A stretch of DNA of 6,590 nucleotides from Pseudomonadota bacterium (GTDB lineage: Bacteria > Pseudomonadota > Gammaproteobacteria > Pseudomonadales > UBA5518). The stretch spans positions 280 to 6,869 of the forward strand of contig JAKJFB010000156.1 of assembly GCA_022705125.1 (NCBI GenBank), given 5' to 3'. The translations under genes were made by a program, and so were the position numbers. Positions 1-6,590 of this stretch are shown in pieces. Numbering within the stretch: the first letter of the stretch is position 1; every line of letters begins with the position of its first letter. The notes beneath the pieces are model-generated. The model worked only from the letters and a program-made list of their open reading frames with translations. It did not search any database and was not told where the DNA came from.

Positions 1-3000
1 CAGCCGATGCCCGTCGCCCCGACCCCGGCCAGCGCCCCGGCGATGAAACCGAGGGCGGCGAACTCGGCGAGCAGCGTCGCGCGCGCCGTAGCCGCCTGCT
101 CCATCGCTGCCTCCTTCACCACGTCGAAGCCGCGCACGCGCTCGGGCAGCGCCGCGAGCTTCACCGCGATTGCGTGGTTGCCGCGGTGCAGTCCGGCGAG
201 CAGCGTCTCGACGAGCTGTTCGTACTCGCCTATCTGCGCGCGCTCGCGCCGGCGATGCGCCGACCAGCCGAATACATCGAGCGGCGTGCCGCGCAGGAAC
301 TTCAGCCTGGCGAGCACGCCGAATACCGGCAGCATCCAGGCGCCGAACTCGCGCTTGCGGTAGCGCCCCGTGGCCGGGTCGCGCGCGGCGAGCAGCGGCG
401 GCGCCAGGTTGAAGGCGATGCGGTAATCGCCCTCGAACTGCGTCTCGAGCTGGTGCCTGAGCACCTCGCCGCTCAGCAGGCGCCCCACCTCGTATTCGTC
501 CTTGTACGCCATGAGTTTCGCCAGGTTGCGCGCCACGGCCTCGGCCAGTGCGCCGCTCATGCCGGTCTTCTCGCGTTCCGTCGCGGCGACGCGGCGCACC
601 AGCTGTTCGTAGCGCGCGCCCCACGCGGCATCCTGGTAGGCGGTGAGCCAGGCGAGGCGATCGGCGACCAGGCTGTCCAGCGTCTCGCGACCCGAGGCGA
701 GCAGCCGCACCGGCTGCGGCTCGACCAGCAGGGCCTCGAGTGCCGCGGGATTGCTCACCGCGAGCCGCCCGAGGCTGAAGGCGCGCAGGTTCATCTCCAC
801 CGCCGTGGCGTTCAGCGCGATCGCGCGCTCCAGGCTCGCGCGCGCGAGCGGCACCAGGCCGCGCTGCCAGGCCGCGCCGAGCAGGAACAGGTTCGCGCCG
901 ATGGCGTTGCCGAGCAGCGCGGTGGCGATGCGCGTGGCATCGAGGCGCAATACGCCGTCGGCGCGCGTGCGCGCGGCCAGCGCGGCCTCCATGCCCGCGC
1001 TGTCGAAATCGAGATCGGGATTGCGCGCGAAGGCATTGGTAGGCGCCACGTGCGCGTTGTAGACCACCGCCGAGCGCGTGCCGGACATGCGCGCCAGCAC
1101 CTCCGCACCCGCCGCCACCACCAGGTCCGCGGCCAGCACCAGGTCCGCCGAGCCCTCGGGAATGCGCGTCGCCACGCCAATGTCGCCGTCCGCGACGAAG
1201 CGGATGTGGCTGGTCACGGGACCGTTGCGCTGAGCCAGCCCGGTGATGTCGAGCACGCTGACCGGCTTGTCCTCCATGTGCGCGGCGATCCCGAGCAGCG
1301 CGCCCAGCGTGATGATGCCGCTGCCGCCGATGCCGGCGACGAGGATGTTGCAGGCCCCGGCCCCGGCACGGATGACCGGTTCGGGCAGCGCCGCGAACAG
1401 CGACTCGTCGATGCCCTGCTCCCCGGCGCCGGTCGTCGCGCGCAGGCGCCCGCCGTAGACCGTGACGAAGCTCGGGCAGAAGCCGTTCACGCAGGAGAAG
1501 TCCTTGTTGCACACCGACTGGTTGATCGTGCGCTTGCGCCCGAAGCGGGTCTCGTTGGGTTCCAGCGCGATGCAGTTCGACTGCAGGCCGCAGTCGCCGC
1601 AGCCCTCGCAGACTTCCTCGCTGATCAGGTAGCGCTTGTCGACGTCGGGATACCTGCCGCGCTTGCGCAGGCGCTTGCGCTCGGTGGCGCAGGCCTGTTC
1701 GTAGACGATGGCCGAGACGCCGGGGTGCTCGCGCAGCTCGCGCTGCACGGCGTCGAGCTCGTCGCGGTGGTGGAAGGTGGTGATCGCGGGAAACTTCGCG
1801 CGCTCGCGGTGGCGCGCCAGGTCCTCGGTGACCAGCGCGATGCGCTTCACGCCCTCGGCATGCAGTTGTTGCGCCACGTGCGGCGCGGTGATGCCGCCGT
1901 CGAAGCTCTCGCCCTCGATGGGCTGGCCGCCGGTCATCGAGATCGCGCCGTTCACGAGGATCTTGTAGGTGATGTTCGTGCCGGCGGCGACATTGGCGCG
2001 GATCGCGAGCAGCCCGGAATGGAAATAGGTGCCGTCGCCGAGGTTCTGGAACACGTGCTCTCGCGTCGTGAAGGGCGCCTGCCCGATCCACGCCGCGCCC
2101 TCGCCGCCCATGTGGTAGAGCGTCGGGGTGTTGCGCTCGGGCAGCCAGGTCGCCAGCCCGTGGCAGCCGATGCCGCCGAACGCCATCGAGCCCTCGGGCA
2201 CGCGCGTCGAGGTGTTGTGCGGGCAGCCCGCGCAGAAGCTCGGCAGGCGCATCAGCGCGCCCTGTCCGCCGGCGAATCCCCCGACCGCCGCCGGCGGCTC
2301 GAGGGCCGCGAGCCGCGCAGCCAGCGCGGCATCGGGCTCGCGGCACAGCAGCTGCGCGCCGATCAGGCGCGCGAGCAGCAGCGGATTCAGCTCCCCGCCC
2401 GAGGGCACCAGCGGCGCGCCGTCGGCGTCGCGCTTGCCGGTGAGCCGCGGCCGCCAGCCCGGGGGCTGGTTGAACAGCAGGCCCGCGATCTGCTCCTCGA
2501 TGACGGGGCGCTTCTCCTCGATCACCAGCAGCTGCTCGCAGCCCGCGGCGAAGTCCGCAATGCCCGCGGGCTCGAGCGGCCACACCATCGCGACCTTGTA
2601 GACCGCCACCCCCAGCTCGGCGGCACGCGTCTCGTCGATGCCGAGCTGCGCCAGCGCGTCCATCACGTCGAGCCAGGCCTTGCCGGTGCTCACGATGCCG
2701 AGGTGCGTGCGTGCCTTGGGCCAGATCACGCGGTCGAGGCCGTTGGCGCGCACGTAGGCCTTCGCGGCCTCGAGACGCGCCAGCACCTGCGCCTCGGCCG
2801 CGAGCGGGAACATGCCCAGCTTGAGATTCAGGCCGCCCGCCGGCGCCGTGAAATCCCGGGGCTCGACGATGCGCACGCGTGCGGGATCCACGGCCACCGA
2901 GGCCGAGCCCTCGACCACGTCGGTCACGCACTTGAAGCCCACCCAGCAGCCGGCGTAACGCGAGAGCGCGAAGCCGTGGAGCCCGAGGTCGAGGTATTCC

Positions 3001-3524
3001 TGGATCGTGGCCGGGAACAGGATCGGCATGCCGAAATGGATCAGCGCGTGGTCGCTCTGGTGCGCGATGGTCGAGGAGCGCGCGCCGTGGTCGTCGCCGC
3101 ACAGCGCCAGCACCCCGCCGTGGCGCGAGCTGCCCGCGTAGTTGCCGTGCTTCAGCGGGTCGCCCGAGCGGTCCACCCCGGGGCCCTTGCCGTACCACAG
3201 CGCGAACACGCCGTCCCAGGGGGATTCGCCGATGTCCTTCACCTGCTGCGAGCCCCACACCGCGGTAGCCGCGAGGTCCTCGTTGACACCGGGCTGGAAG
3301 TGCACGTGATGCTCGCGCAGGAAGCGCTCGGCCTGCCACAGCGCGAGGTCGTAGACGCCGAGCGGCGAGCCGCGATAACCGGAAATGAAGCCCGCGGTGT
3401 TGAGCCCGATCGCCTGGTCGCGCTGGCGCTGCATCAATGGCAGACGCACCAGCGCCTGCGCGCCGCTCAGGTAGACCCGCCCGGTCGTGGCGGTGTACTT
3501 GTCATCCAGCGTGATGTCTTTCAT
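1..3524 (-). CDS. Fused indolepyruvate/2-oxoacid:ferredoxin oxidoreductase (3' end at or just past the window edge)
   Basis: This gene encodes a cytoplasmic TPP- and Fe-S-dependent enzyme that oxidatively decarboxylates an aryl-pyruvate or related 2-oxoacid to acyl-CoA, CO2 and reduced ferredoxin. The protein reads open for 1174 residues from ATG 3524, close to the roughly 1150-1190 residues I recall for the one-chain proteobacterial family. The N-terminal TPP domain has GYRGSPLG at residues 49-56. The TPP-binding motif is GDG at 496-498 with Asn525 28 residues after Asp497, followed by SMTGGQ. A cysteine cluster follows (C639, C642, C645, C651, then C672, C678, C683), typical of [4Fe-4S] binding. 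A POR-gamma-like domain starts with GIGGSG at 731-736, and the C-terminal region ends in a family-like RGFDVVKEAA at 1131-1140. The start fits the family N-terminus (DDKYTATTGRVYLSG). It lies 16 bases after the crotonase stop with no clear Shine-Dalgarno, which suggests translational coupling. No stop is seen in the window. The exact substrate is inferred only from the family name. Confidence 0.95.
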   Translation of the reverse strand, partial: MKDITLDDKYTATTGRVYLSGAQALVRLPLMQRQRDQAIGLNTAGFISGYRGSPLGVYDLALWQAERFLREHHVHFQPGVNEDLAATAVWGSQQVKDIGESPWDGVFALWYGKGPGVDRSGDPLKHGNYAGSSRHGGVLALCGDDHGARSSTIAHQSDHALIHFGMPILFPATIQEYLDLGLHGFALSRYAGCWVGFKCVTDVVEGSASVAVDPARVRIVEPRDFTAPAGGLNLKLGMFPLAAEAQVLARLEAAKAYVRANGLDRVIWPKARTHLGIVSTGKAWLDVMDALAQLGIDETRAAELGVAVYKVAMVWPLEPAGIADFAAGCEQLLVIEEKRPVIEEQIAGLLFNQPPGWRPRLTGKRDADGAPLVPSGGELNPLLLARLIGAQLLCREPDAALAARLAALEPPAAVGGFAGGQGALMRLPSFCAGCPHNTSTRVPEGSMAFGGIGCHGLATWLPERNTPTLYHMGGEGAAWIGQAPFTTREHVFQNLGDGTYFHSGLLAIRANVAAGTNITYKILVNGAISMTGGQPIEGESFDGGITAPHVAQQLHAEGVKRIALVTEDLARHRERAKFPAITTFHHRDELDAVQRELREHPGVSAIVYEQACATERKRLRKRGRYPDVDKRYLISEEVCEGCGDCGLQSNCIALEPNETRFGRKRTINQSVCNKDFSCVNGFCPSFVTVYGGRLRATTGAGEQGIDESLFAALPEPVIRAGAGACNILVAGIGGSGIITLGALLGIAAHMEDKPVSVLDITGLAQRNGPVTSHIRFVADGDIGVATRIPEGSADLVLAADLVVAAGAEVLARMSGTRSAVVYNAHVAPTNAFARNPDLDFDSAGMEAALAARTRADGVLRLDATRIATALLGNAIGANLFLLGAAWQRGLVPLARASLERAIALNATAVEMNLRAFSLGRLAVSNPAALEALLVEPQPVRLLASGRETLDSLVADRLAWLTAYQDAAWGARYEQLVRRVAATEREKTGMSGALAEAVARNLAKLMAYKDEYEVGRLLSGEVLRHQLETQFEGDYRIAFNLAPPLLAARDPATGRYRKREFGAWMLPVFGVLARLKFLRGTPLDVFGWSAHRRRERAQIGEYEQLVETLLAGLHRGNHAIAVKLAALPERVRGFDVVKEAAMEQAATARATLLAEFAALGFIAGALAGVGATGIG

Positions 3525-3540
3525 GGTCGTCTGCGCTCGC

Positions 3541-4332
3541 TCAACATTCACTGAAGGGACGCCAGCGCGGCGCGCGTTTCTCGAGGAAGGCACGCGCGCC
3601 CTCCTCGATGTCGGGATGCGCGTTCTGCTGCATGATCAGCTCCCAGGCATGTTCCAGCGCGGCGCCGAGACCGCGCTCGGCGCCCTCCCAGATCGCGCGC
3701 TTGCTGCGCGCCATCGCGGCCGGCGAGTTGCCCTTGATCATCGCGGCGACCTCGAAGGCGCGCGCCAGCAGCCGATCCGCGGGCACCACCTCGCCCACCA
3801 GTCCCAGTGCCTGCGCGCGCGCGGCATTCATGCGCTCGTTGCCGCCGACCAGCGTCATGCGCAGCACCGCCTCCAGCGGCATCTTGCGCGCCAGTGTCAC
3901 CGGCTCCATTCCCGCGACCAGTCCCACCTTCACGTGCGTGTCGAAGAAGCTCGCGTGCTCGGCGGCGATCACGATGTCGCTGTCGGCCACGAAGTGCAGT
4001 CCGCCGCCCACCGCCATGCCGTTCACCGCGCAGATCACCGGCTTCCATACCGCGTTCTGCAGCGAGGTCCAGCGGATGCTCGCCAGCGTGCCGTTGCGGC
4101 CCTCGCCGTCCGTGGCCGGCAGGTCCGCGAGGTCCGCGCCCACGCAGAGCGCGCGCTCGCCGGCGCCGGTGACGATGGCAACCAGCGCCGCGTCGTCCGC
4201 GGCGAAGTGCCCCCACACGGCCGGCAGCTCGCGGCTCATCACCGAGTTGATCGCGTTGTGCGCCTGCGCACGGTCCAGCGTGATCAGCGCCACGCCGTCG
4301 GTGAGCTCGTATTTCAGTGTGCTGAATTCCAT
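3541..4332 (-). CDS. Enoyl-CoA hydratase/isomerase (crotonase) homologue, 263 aa
   Basis: This is a crotonase-superfamily protein of normal length (263 residues) that should bind an acyl-CoA and stabilise a thioester enolate. The oxyanion-hole segments are visible: CVGADLAD at 63-70 and NGMAVGGG at 104-111. The C-terminal FLEKRAPRW (249-257) is also typical of the family. By eye alignment to rat mitochondrial enoyl-CoA hydratase, the two catalytic glutamates (Glu144 and Glu164, 20 residues apart) fall on His113 (in GGGLH) and His133 (in FFDTHVKVG), also 20 apart. Classical syn-hydration is therefore doubtful, and isomerase, hydrolase, lyase or another enolate chemistry is possible. I recall a FFD-x-HV crotonase subgroup in actinobacteria and proteobacteria without a settled function. 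The start ATG has a GGGAG Shine-Dalgarno six bases upstream and follows the thiolase stop by 3 bases. Fold assignment is firm; the reaction is not. Confidence 0.95.
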   Translation of the reverse strand: MEFSTLKYELTDGVALITLDRAQAHNAINSVMSRELPAVWGHFAADDAALVAIVTGAGERALCVGADLADLPATDGEGRNGTLASIRWTSLQNAVWKPVICAVNGMAVGGGLHFVADSDIVIAAEHASFFDTHVKVGLVAGMEPVTLARKMPLEAVLRMTLVGGNERMNAARAQALGLVGEVVPADRLLARAFEVAAMIKGNSPAAMARSKRAIWEGAERGLGAALEHAWELIMQQNAHPDIEEGARAFLEKRAPRWRPFSEC

Positions 4333-4335
4333 CGC

Positions 4336-5477
4336 CTACTCCCGGCTCAGGATGCTGACGGCGCAGCCCGTGGGGTAGCCGCCGATGTTGTGGCTGAGCG
4401 CGGTCGTTGCCCCCGCCACCTGCCGCGCACCGGCGCGTCCCTGCAGCTGCAGCACGTTCTCGTAGACCATGCGCAGACCCGTGGCCGCCGTGGGATGCCC
4501 GAAGGCCTTGAGACCGCCGTCGGTGTTCACCGGCAGCTCGCCGCCGAGCGCGAAGGTGCCGGCGCCGATGTGCTCGCGCGCCGCGCCCTTGGCGATGAAG
4601 CCTAGATCCTCGTAGCTCAGCAGCTCGGTGAGCGTGAAGCAGTCGTGCAGCTGCGCCACGTCGATCGCGCGCATCGGATCGCTGATGCCCGCGATCGCGT
4701 AGGCCGCTTCGGCCGCCGCGACCGTGGGCTTCCAGCGCAGGAAGTCGTGCGCGGGATCGGTGTGCGGATGCGGCGCCGAGGCGCTCGCCACCGCGCGCAC
4801 GATCACCGCGCGGTCGTGGTAGTTGCGCGCCAGATCGCGCCGCGTGACGATCACCGCGGCCGCGCCATCGGTCTGCGCGGCGCAGTCGTAGAGGCCGAAG
4901 GGCCACGCGATCATGCGCGCGCCCAGCGCTTCCTCGACCGTTATCTCTTTCTTCAGGAAGCTCTTCGGCGCCAGCGTGCCGTTGTGGTGGTTCTTCACCG
5001 CGATGCGCGCGAGATCCTCGCGCCCGGCGCCGAAACGCGCGAAATACGGCGCCGCGCACAGCGCGAACCAGCCGGCCGGCGTCTCGGGCAGCTCGCGCAC
5101 GCCGCGGATGTTCACGCTGGGCCCCGAGACGCCGCGGTCCTTGGGCTTGTCGAAGCCCACCGCGAGCACGGTCTCGTACGCGCCCGAGGCCACCGCCATC
5201 ACCGCGGCGCGCAGCGCCTCGGTGCCGGTGGCGCAGTAGTTGTAGACCATCGTGGTGGGCTTGTAGAGCTTCAGCGCCTCGGTGACGTGCACCGGGCCCA
5301 TCGGCGCGTACAGCGAGCCGGCGAACACCGCGTCGATGGGCCCGGCTCGACGATGCCCGCGTCCGCGTAGGCCTCCAGCACCGCGTCCACCACCAGGTCC
5401 TCGGCGCTCTTCGTCCAGTGCTCGGCGAAGGCGCTGCAACCGGCGCCGATGATCGCTGCCTTGCCCGCGATGCTCAT
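4336..5477 (-). CDS. SCP-2-type thiolase / acetyl-CoA acetyltransferase-like, interrupted by a one-base frameshift
   Basis: This is a thiolase-superfamily protein of the SCP-2/lipid-transfer type, acting on acyl-CoA thioesters by Claisen cleavage or condensation, or by retro-aldol cleavage in some relatives. The first 46 codons from ATG 5477 (MSIAGKAAIIGAG...) read in one frame up to GIVEPG. Homology then continues in another frame from IDAVFAGSLYAPMG to the stop at 4336. The span is 1142 bases; restoring one base near 5338-5343 gives 380 residues, the normal family length. In the repaired protein I see the nucleophile Cys82 (YNYCATGTEA), His278 (QLHDCFTL), His328 (FGHPTAATG) and Cys372 (GGYPTGCAV), so the active site looks complete. 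The start overlaps the upstream stop as ATGA and has a strong GGGGAGG ribosome site. The lesion may be a sequencing or assembly error, a recent inactivation or, less likely, programmed frameshifting. A caller ignoring the lesion would give a wrong N-terminus in a long frame reaching 5913. Confidence 0.9.
4339..4343 (-). promoter_or_regulatory. Shine-Dalgarno for the crotonase homologue
   Basis: The minus strand reads GGGAG, six bases before ATG 4332. It is formed by the final Arg-Glu codons of the thiolase, just ahead of its TAG stop, so terminating ribosomes can restart on the crotonase gene. This supports ATG 4332 as the start. Confidence 0.65.
5292..5345. repeat. Perfect 12-bp inverted repeat flanking a 30-base loop inside the thiolase gene
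   Basis: CCGGGCCCATCG at 5292-5303 is the exact reverse complement of CGATGGGCCCGG at 5334-5345, and the flanking bases do not extend the pairing. The arms are GC-rich (10 of 12), so a stable hairpin is expected in single-stranded DNA or mRNA. The right arm contains the frameshift site. Both arms are coding sequence (GAPMGP-type and EPGPID codons), so this is not a terminator: there is no U-tract and it lies early in a gene. Confidence 0.85.
5338..5345 (-). other. Frameshift site in the thiolase gene (one base missing)
   Basis: On the minus strand the codons read GAG CCG GGC and then CC ATC GAC GCG. The N-terminal frame (AGIVEPG) ends here and the conserved C-terminal frame (IDAVFAG) begins. 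One G or C added in the GGGCCC run would join them as VEPGPIDAVFAG. Without the repair, the N-terminal frame runs on into arginine-rich sequence without family resemblance (PSTRCSPARC) and stops near 5271. Confidence 0.9.
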
Positions 5478-6590
5478 GCTGCCTCCCCGCGTGGCCGGCA
5501 TTTCCAGAAATAGTTGGGCCGCCCGCCCACGGTGTGGATGCGCCGGAACGTGAATTCGAGCGCCATGCCGAGCGCCACGTCGGACGCCGGCAGGTCGGTG
5601 AGCTGGAGGTAGATGCGCGGCCCGTCCTCGACCTGCACCACGCCGACCGCGGTGGGCGGCTCCGGCGTGGGGAAGAAGGCATCGAGCGTGTAGGTGAGCA
5701 GCCGCCCGCGGCGCTCGGCGAACACCTCGTCGGTAAATCGATCCGCCACGCCGCAGGCACCGCAGATGCGTTCGCGCGGAAACTGCGCGTGACCGCAGGC
5801 GCAGCGCTGGCCCGCGAGAGCCAGGTCCTCGGCGCGCTCGCGACGATGCACCGTGGCCGAGATGCCCTGGAAGTCGTTGCCGGCGTACTCGGTGACCAGC
5901 AGTTCGCGGGCACGACGGTACTGGTCCGGACTGGTGAGCGGCAGCCGGCGCGCGAGCCTTGCGGTCATGCGCGCCTCGGCCTTGCGACGGAAACGCAGCC
6001 CCAGCGCATCGGCGCCGTCGCCGTGGTTGACCAGCAGCGCACTGGCGCCGGGCTCGGCAGTTTCGGCCAGCGCGACCAGTTGCAGCAGGGCGTGTGCGCT
6101 GCCGCAGGCGCCGACGCTGCCGAACAGCGGGTCGGCGACGGTTGCCAAGCCGCCGAGCACACGCGCGAGCGATTCGTGCGACTTGCGATCCGGCGCCGAG
6201 AGGACCAGGTGATCGCAGACGCCGGTATCGAAGCGTCCGCGCTCGTTCAGGCGGCGCACCGCGGCGCGAGCGGGCTCGAGATAGCCGTGCGCGATCACGA
6301 AGCGGTCTTCCCAAGCGTGCACGAAGCGGTCACCGTGGCGGCGCCACACGTCGACTATCTCGGCGCTCTCGCTCGCGCTGTCGACGAGCTCGACCAGCGT
6401 CTCGCCGTTGCCGACCAGCAAAGCCGCAGCCGCGTCGCCGCCGTTGGCTTCGAGCGCCGAGCCCGGGGCCCCCTCGCGGCAGTCCGTGGCCACCACCAGC
6501 GCGGCGCGCACCGAACCGCCGCGCACCGCGTCCAGCGCCAGCAACAGCGCCTGCGTGCCGCCGCGCAGCGAGCTGCCCACGTCCACGGTG
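5474..6590 (-). CDS. HMG-CoA-synthase-like domain fused to C-terminal DUF35 zinc-ribbon/OB-fold (5' end outside window)
   Basis: The last 371 whole codons of this gene are visible; the frame is open to the right edge, and about 100 N-terminal residues are probably missing. Numbering from a GTG codon at 6586 (not necessarily a start), residues 1 to about 200 resemble the hydroxymethylglutaryl-CoA synthase family of the thiolase fold: VGSSLRGGTQAL at 3-14, ALVVATDCREGAPGS at 29-43, and GGDAAAALLVGNGE at 49-62. Residues about 225-370 form a DUF35 module: a rubredoxin-like zinc ribbon with C262, C264, C275 and C278 (CxC...CxxC), then an OB-fold with TYTLDAFFPTPEPPTAVGVV at 298-317. DUF35 proteins bind acyl-CoA and partner thiolases in archaea and actinobacteria. 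The usual catalytic Cys, His and Asn of HMG-CoA synthase are not recognisable, so the N-terminal domain may be structural or do different chemistry. The stop TGA overlaps the thiolase ATG, which suggests the two products form a complex. Confidence 0.9.
   Translation of the reverse strand, partial: TVDVGSSLRGGTQALLLALDAVRGGSVRAALVVATDCREGAPGSALEANGGDAAAALLVGNGETLVELVDSASESAEIVDVWRRHGDRFVHAWEDRFVIAHGYLEPARAAVRRLNERGRFDTGVCDHLVLSAPDRKSHESLARVLGGLATVADPLFGSVGACGSAHALLQLVALAETAEPGASALLVNHGDGADALGLRFRRKAEARMTARLARRLPLTSPDQYRRARELLVTEYAGNDFQGISATVHRRERAEDLALAGQRCACGHAQFPRERICGACGVADRFTDEVFAERRGRLLTYTLDAFFPTPEPPTAVGVVQVEDGPRIYLQLTDLPASDVALGMALEFTFRRIHTVGGRPNYFWKCRPRGEAA
5482..5488 (-). promoter_or_regulatory. 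Shine-Dalgarno for the thiolase
   Basis: The minus strand reads GGGGAGG four bases before ATG 5477. This is the strongest ribosome site in the window and supports 5477 as the start over the longer frame reaching 5913. It lies within the last codons of the upstream gene, whose TGA overlaps the ATG. Confidence 0.7.

Noticed and set aside
3525..3540. An internal promoter or regulatory element between the crotonase and oxidoreductase genes
   Set aside because: The gap is only 16 bases, GC-rich, and shows no -35/-10 pair or operator-like symmetry.
174..3554. A plus-strand open frame of 1126 codons opposite the oxidoreductase gene
   Set aside because: The translation is Arg/Ala/His-rich low-complexity sequence with no recognisable domain, as expected for the antisense of a G/C-third-position gene. 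The minus strand carries a clear, well-conserved enzyme over the same span.
3548..5059. A 503-codon minus-strand frame over the thiolase and crotonase genes
   Set aside because: It is Arg/Gly/Ala-rich with no family resemblance and is fully overlapped by two recognised genes in the other frames.
5292..5345. The inverted repeat as a transcription terminator
   Set aside because: It has a 30-base loop, no T-run after either arm, and lies about 130-190 bases into a gene whose downstream neighbours belong to the same operon.
4336..5913. A single 525-codon minus-strand frame including the thiolase C-terminal part
   Set aside because: Its first roughly 190 residues are compositional noise from a shadow frame of the DUF35 fusion gene. 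The true N-terminus is the ATG at 5477 in another frame, so this is a frameshift artefact and not a fused protein.
5271..6314. A 347-codon minus-strand frame containing the thiolase N-terminus
   Set aside because: Only its MSIAGKAAIIGAG to GIVEPG part is real. The rest is a shadow of the fusion gene, and the last residues are out of frame beyond the lesion.

Overview
The window is very GC-rich, with a strong G/C bias at third codon positions, and is fully packed with genes. Four genes lie head to tail on the minus strand and are read from right to left. The closest match I recognise for the long fused oxidoreductase is the proteobacterial one-chain indolepyruvate:ferredoxin oxidoreductase type, so a high-GC Pseudomonadota genome is the best guess. 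An actinobacterial flavour in two of the other genes means the class cannot be fixed from sequence alone.

In transcription order the genes are: (1) 6590-5474, a 5'-truncated fusion of an HMG-CoA-synthase-like (thiolase fold) domain and a C-terminal DUF35 zinc-ribbon/OB-fold module; (2) 5477-4336, an SCP-2-type thiolase whose reading frame is broken by one missing base near 5338-5343; (3) 4332-3541, a crotonase-fold enoyl-CoA hydratase/isomerase homologue in which both usual catalytic glutamates are histidines; (4) 3524 to beyond the left edge, a fused indolepyruvate/2-oxoacid:ferredoxin oxidoreductase of at least 1174 residues. Junctions are an ATGA overlap, a 3-base gap and a 16-base gap. 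This is one operon with no room for internal promoters or terminators; the operon promoter and terminator lie outside the window.

The genes plausibly cooperate in CoA-thioester metabolism. The oxidoreductase would convert a 2-oxoacid (for example an aryl-pyruvate) to an acyl-CoA with release of CO2 and reduced ferredoxin. The crotonase homologue and the thiolase/DUF35 pair would process or cleave CoA thioesters. The substrate is unknown. The points most worth a second look are the thiolase frameshift, which sits inside one arm of a perfect 12-bp inverted repeat, the two catalytic-residue losses (crotonase and HMG-CoA-synthase-like domain), and the unusual combination of the four genes. No RNA gene, mobile element, CRISPR array or intergenic stretch over 16 bases was seen.
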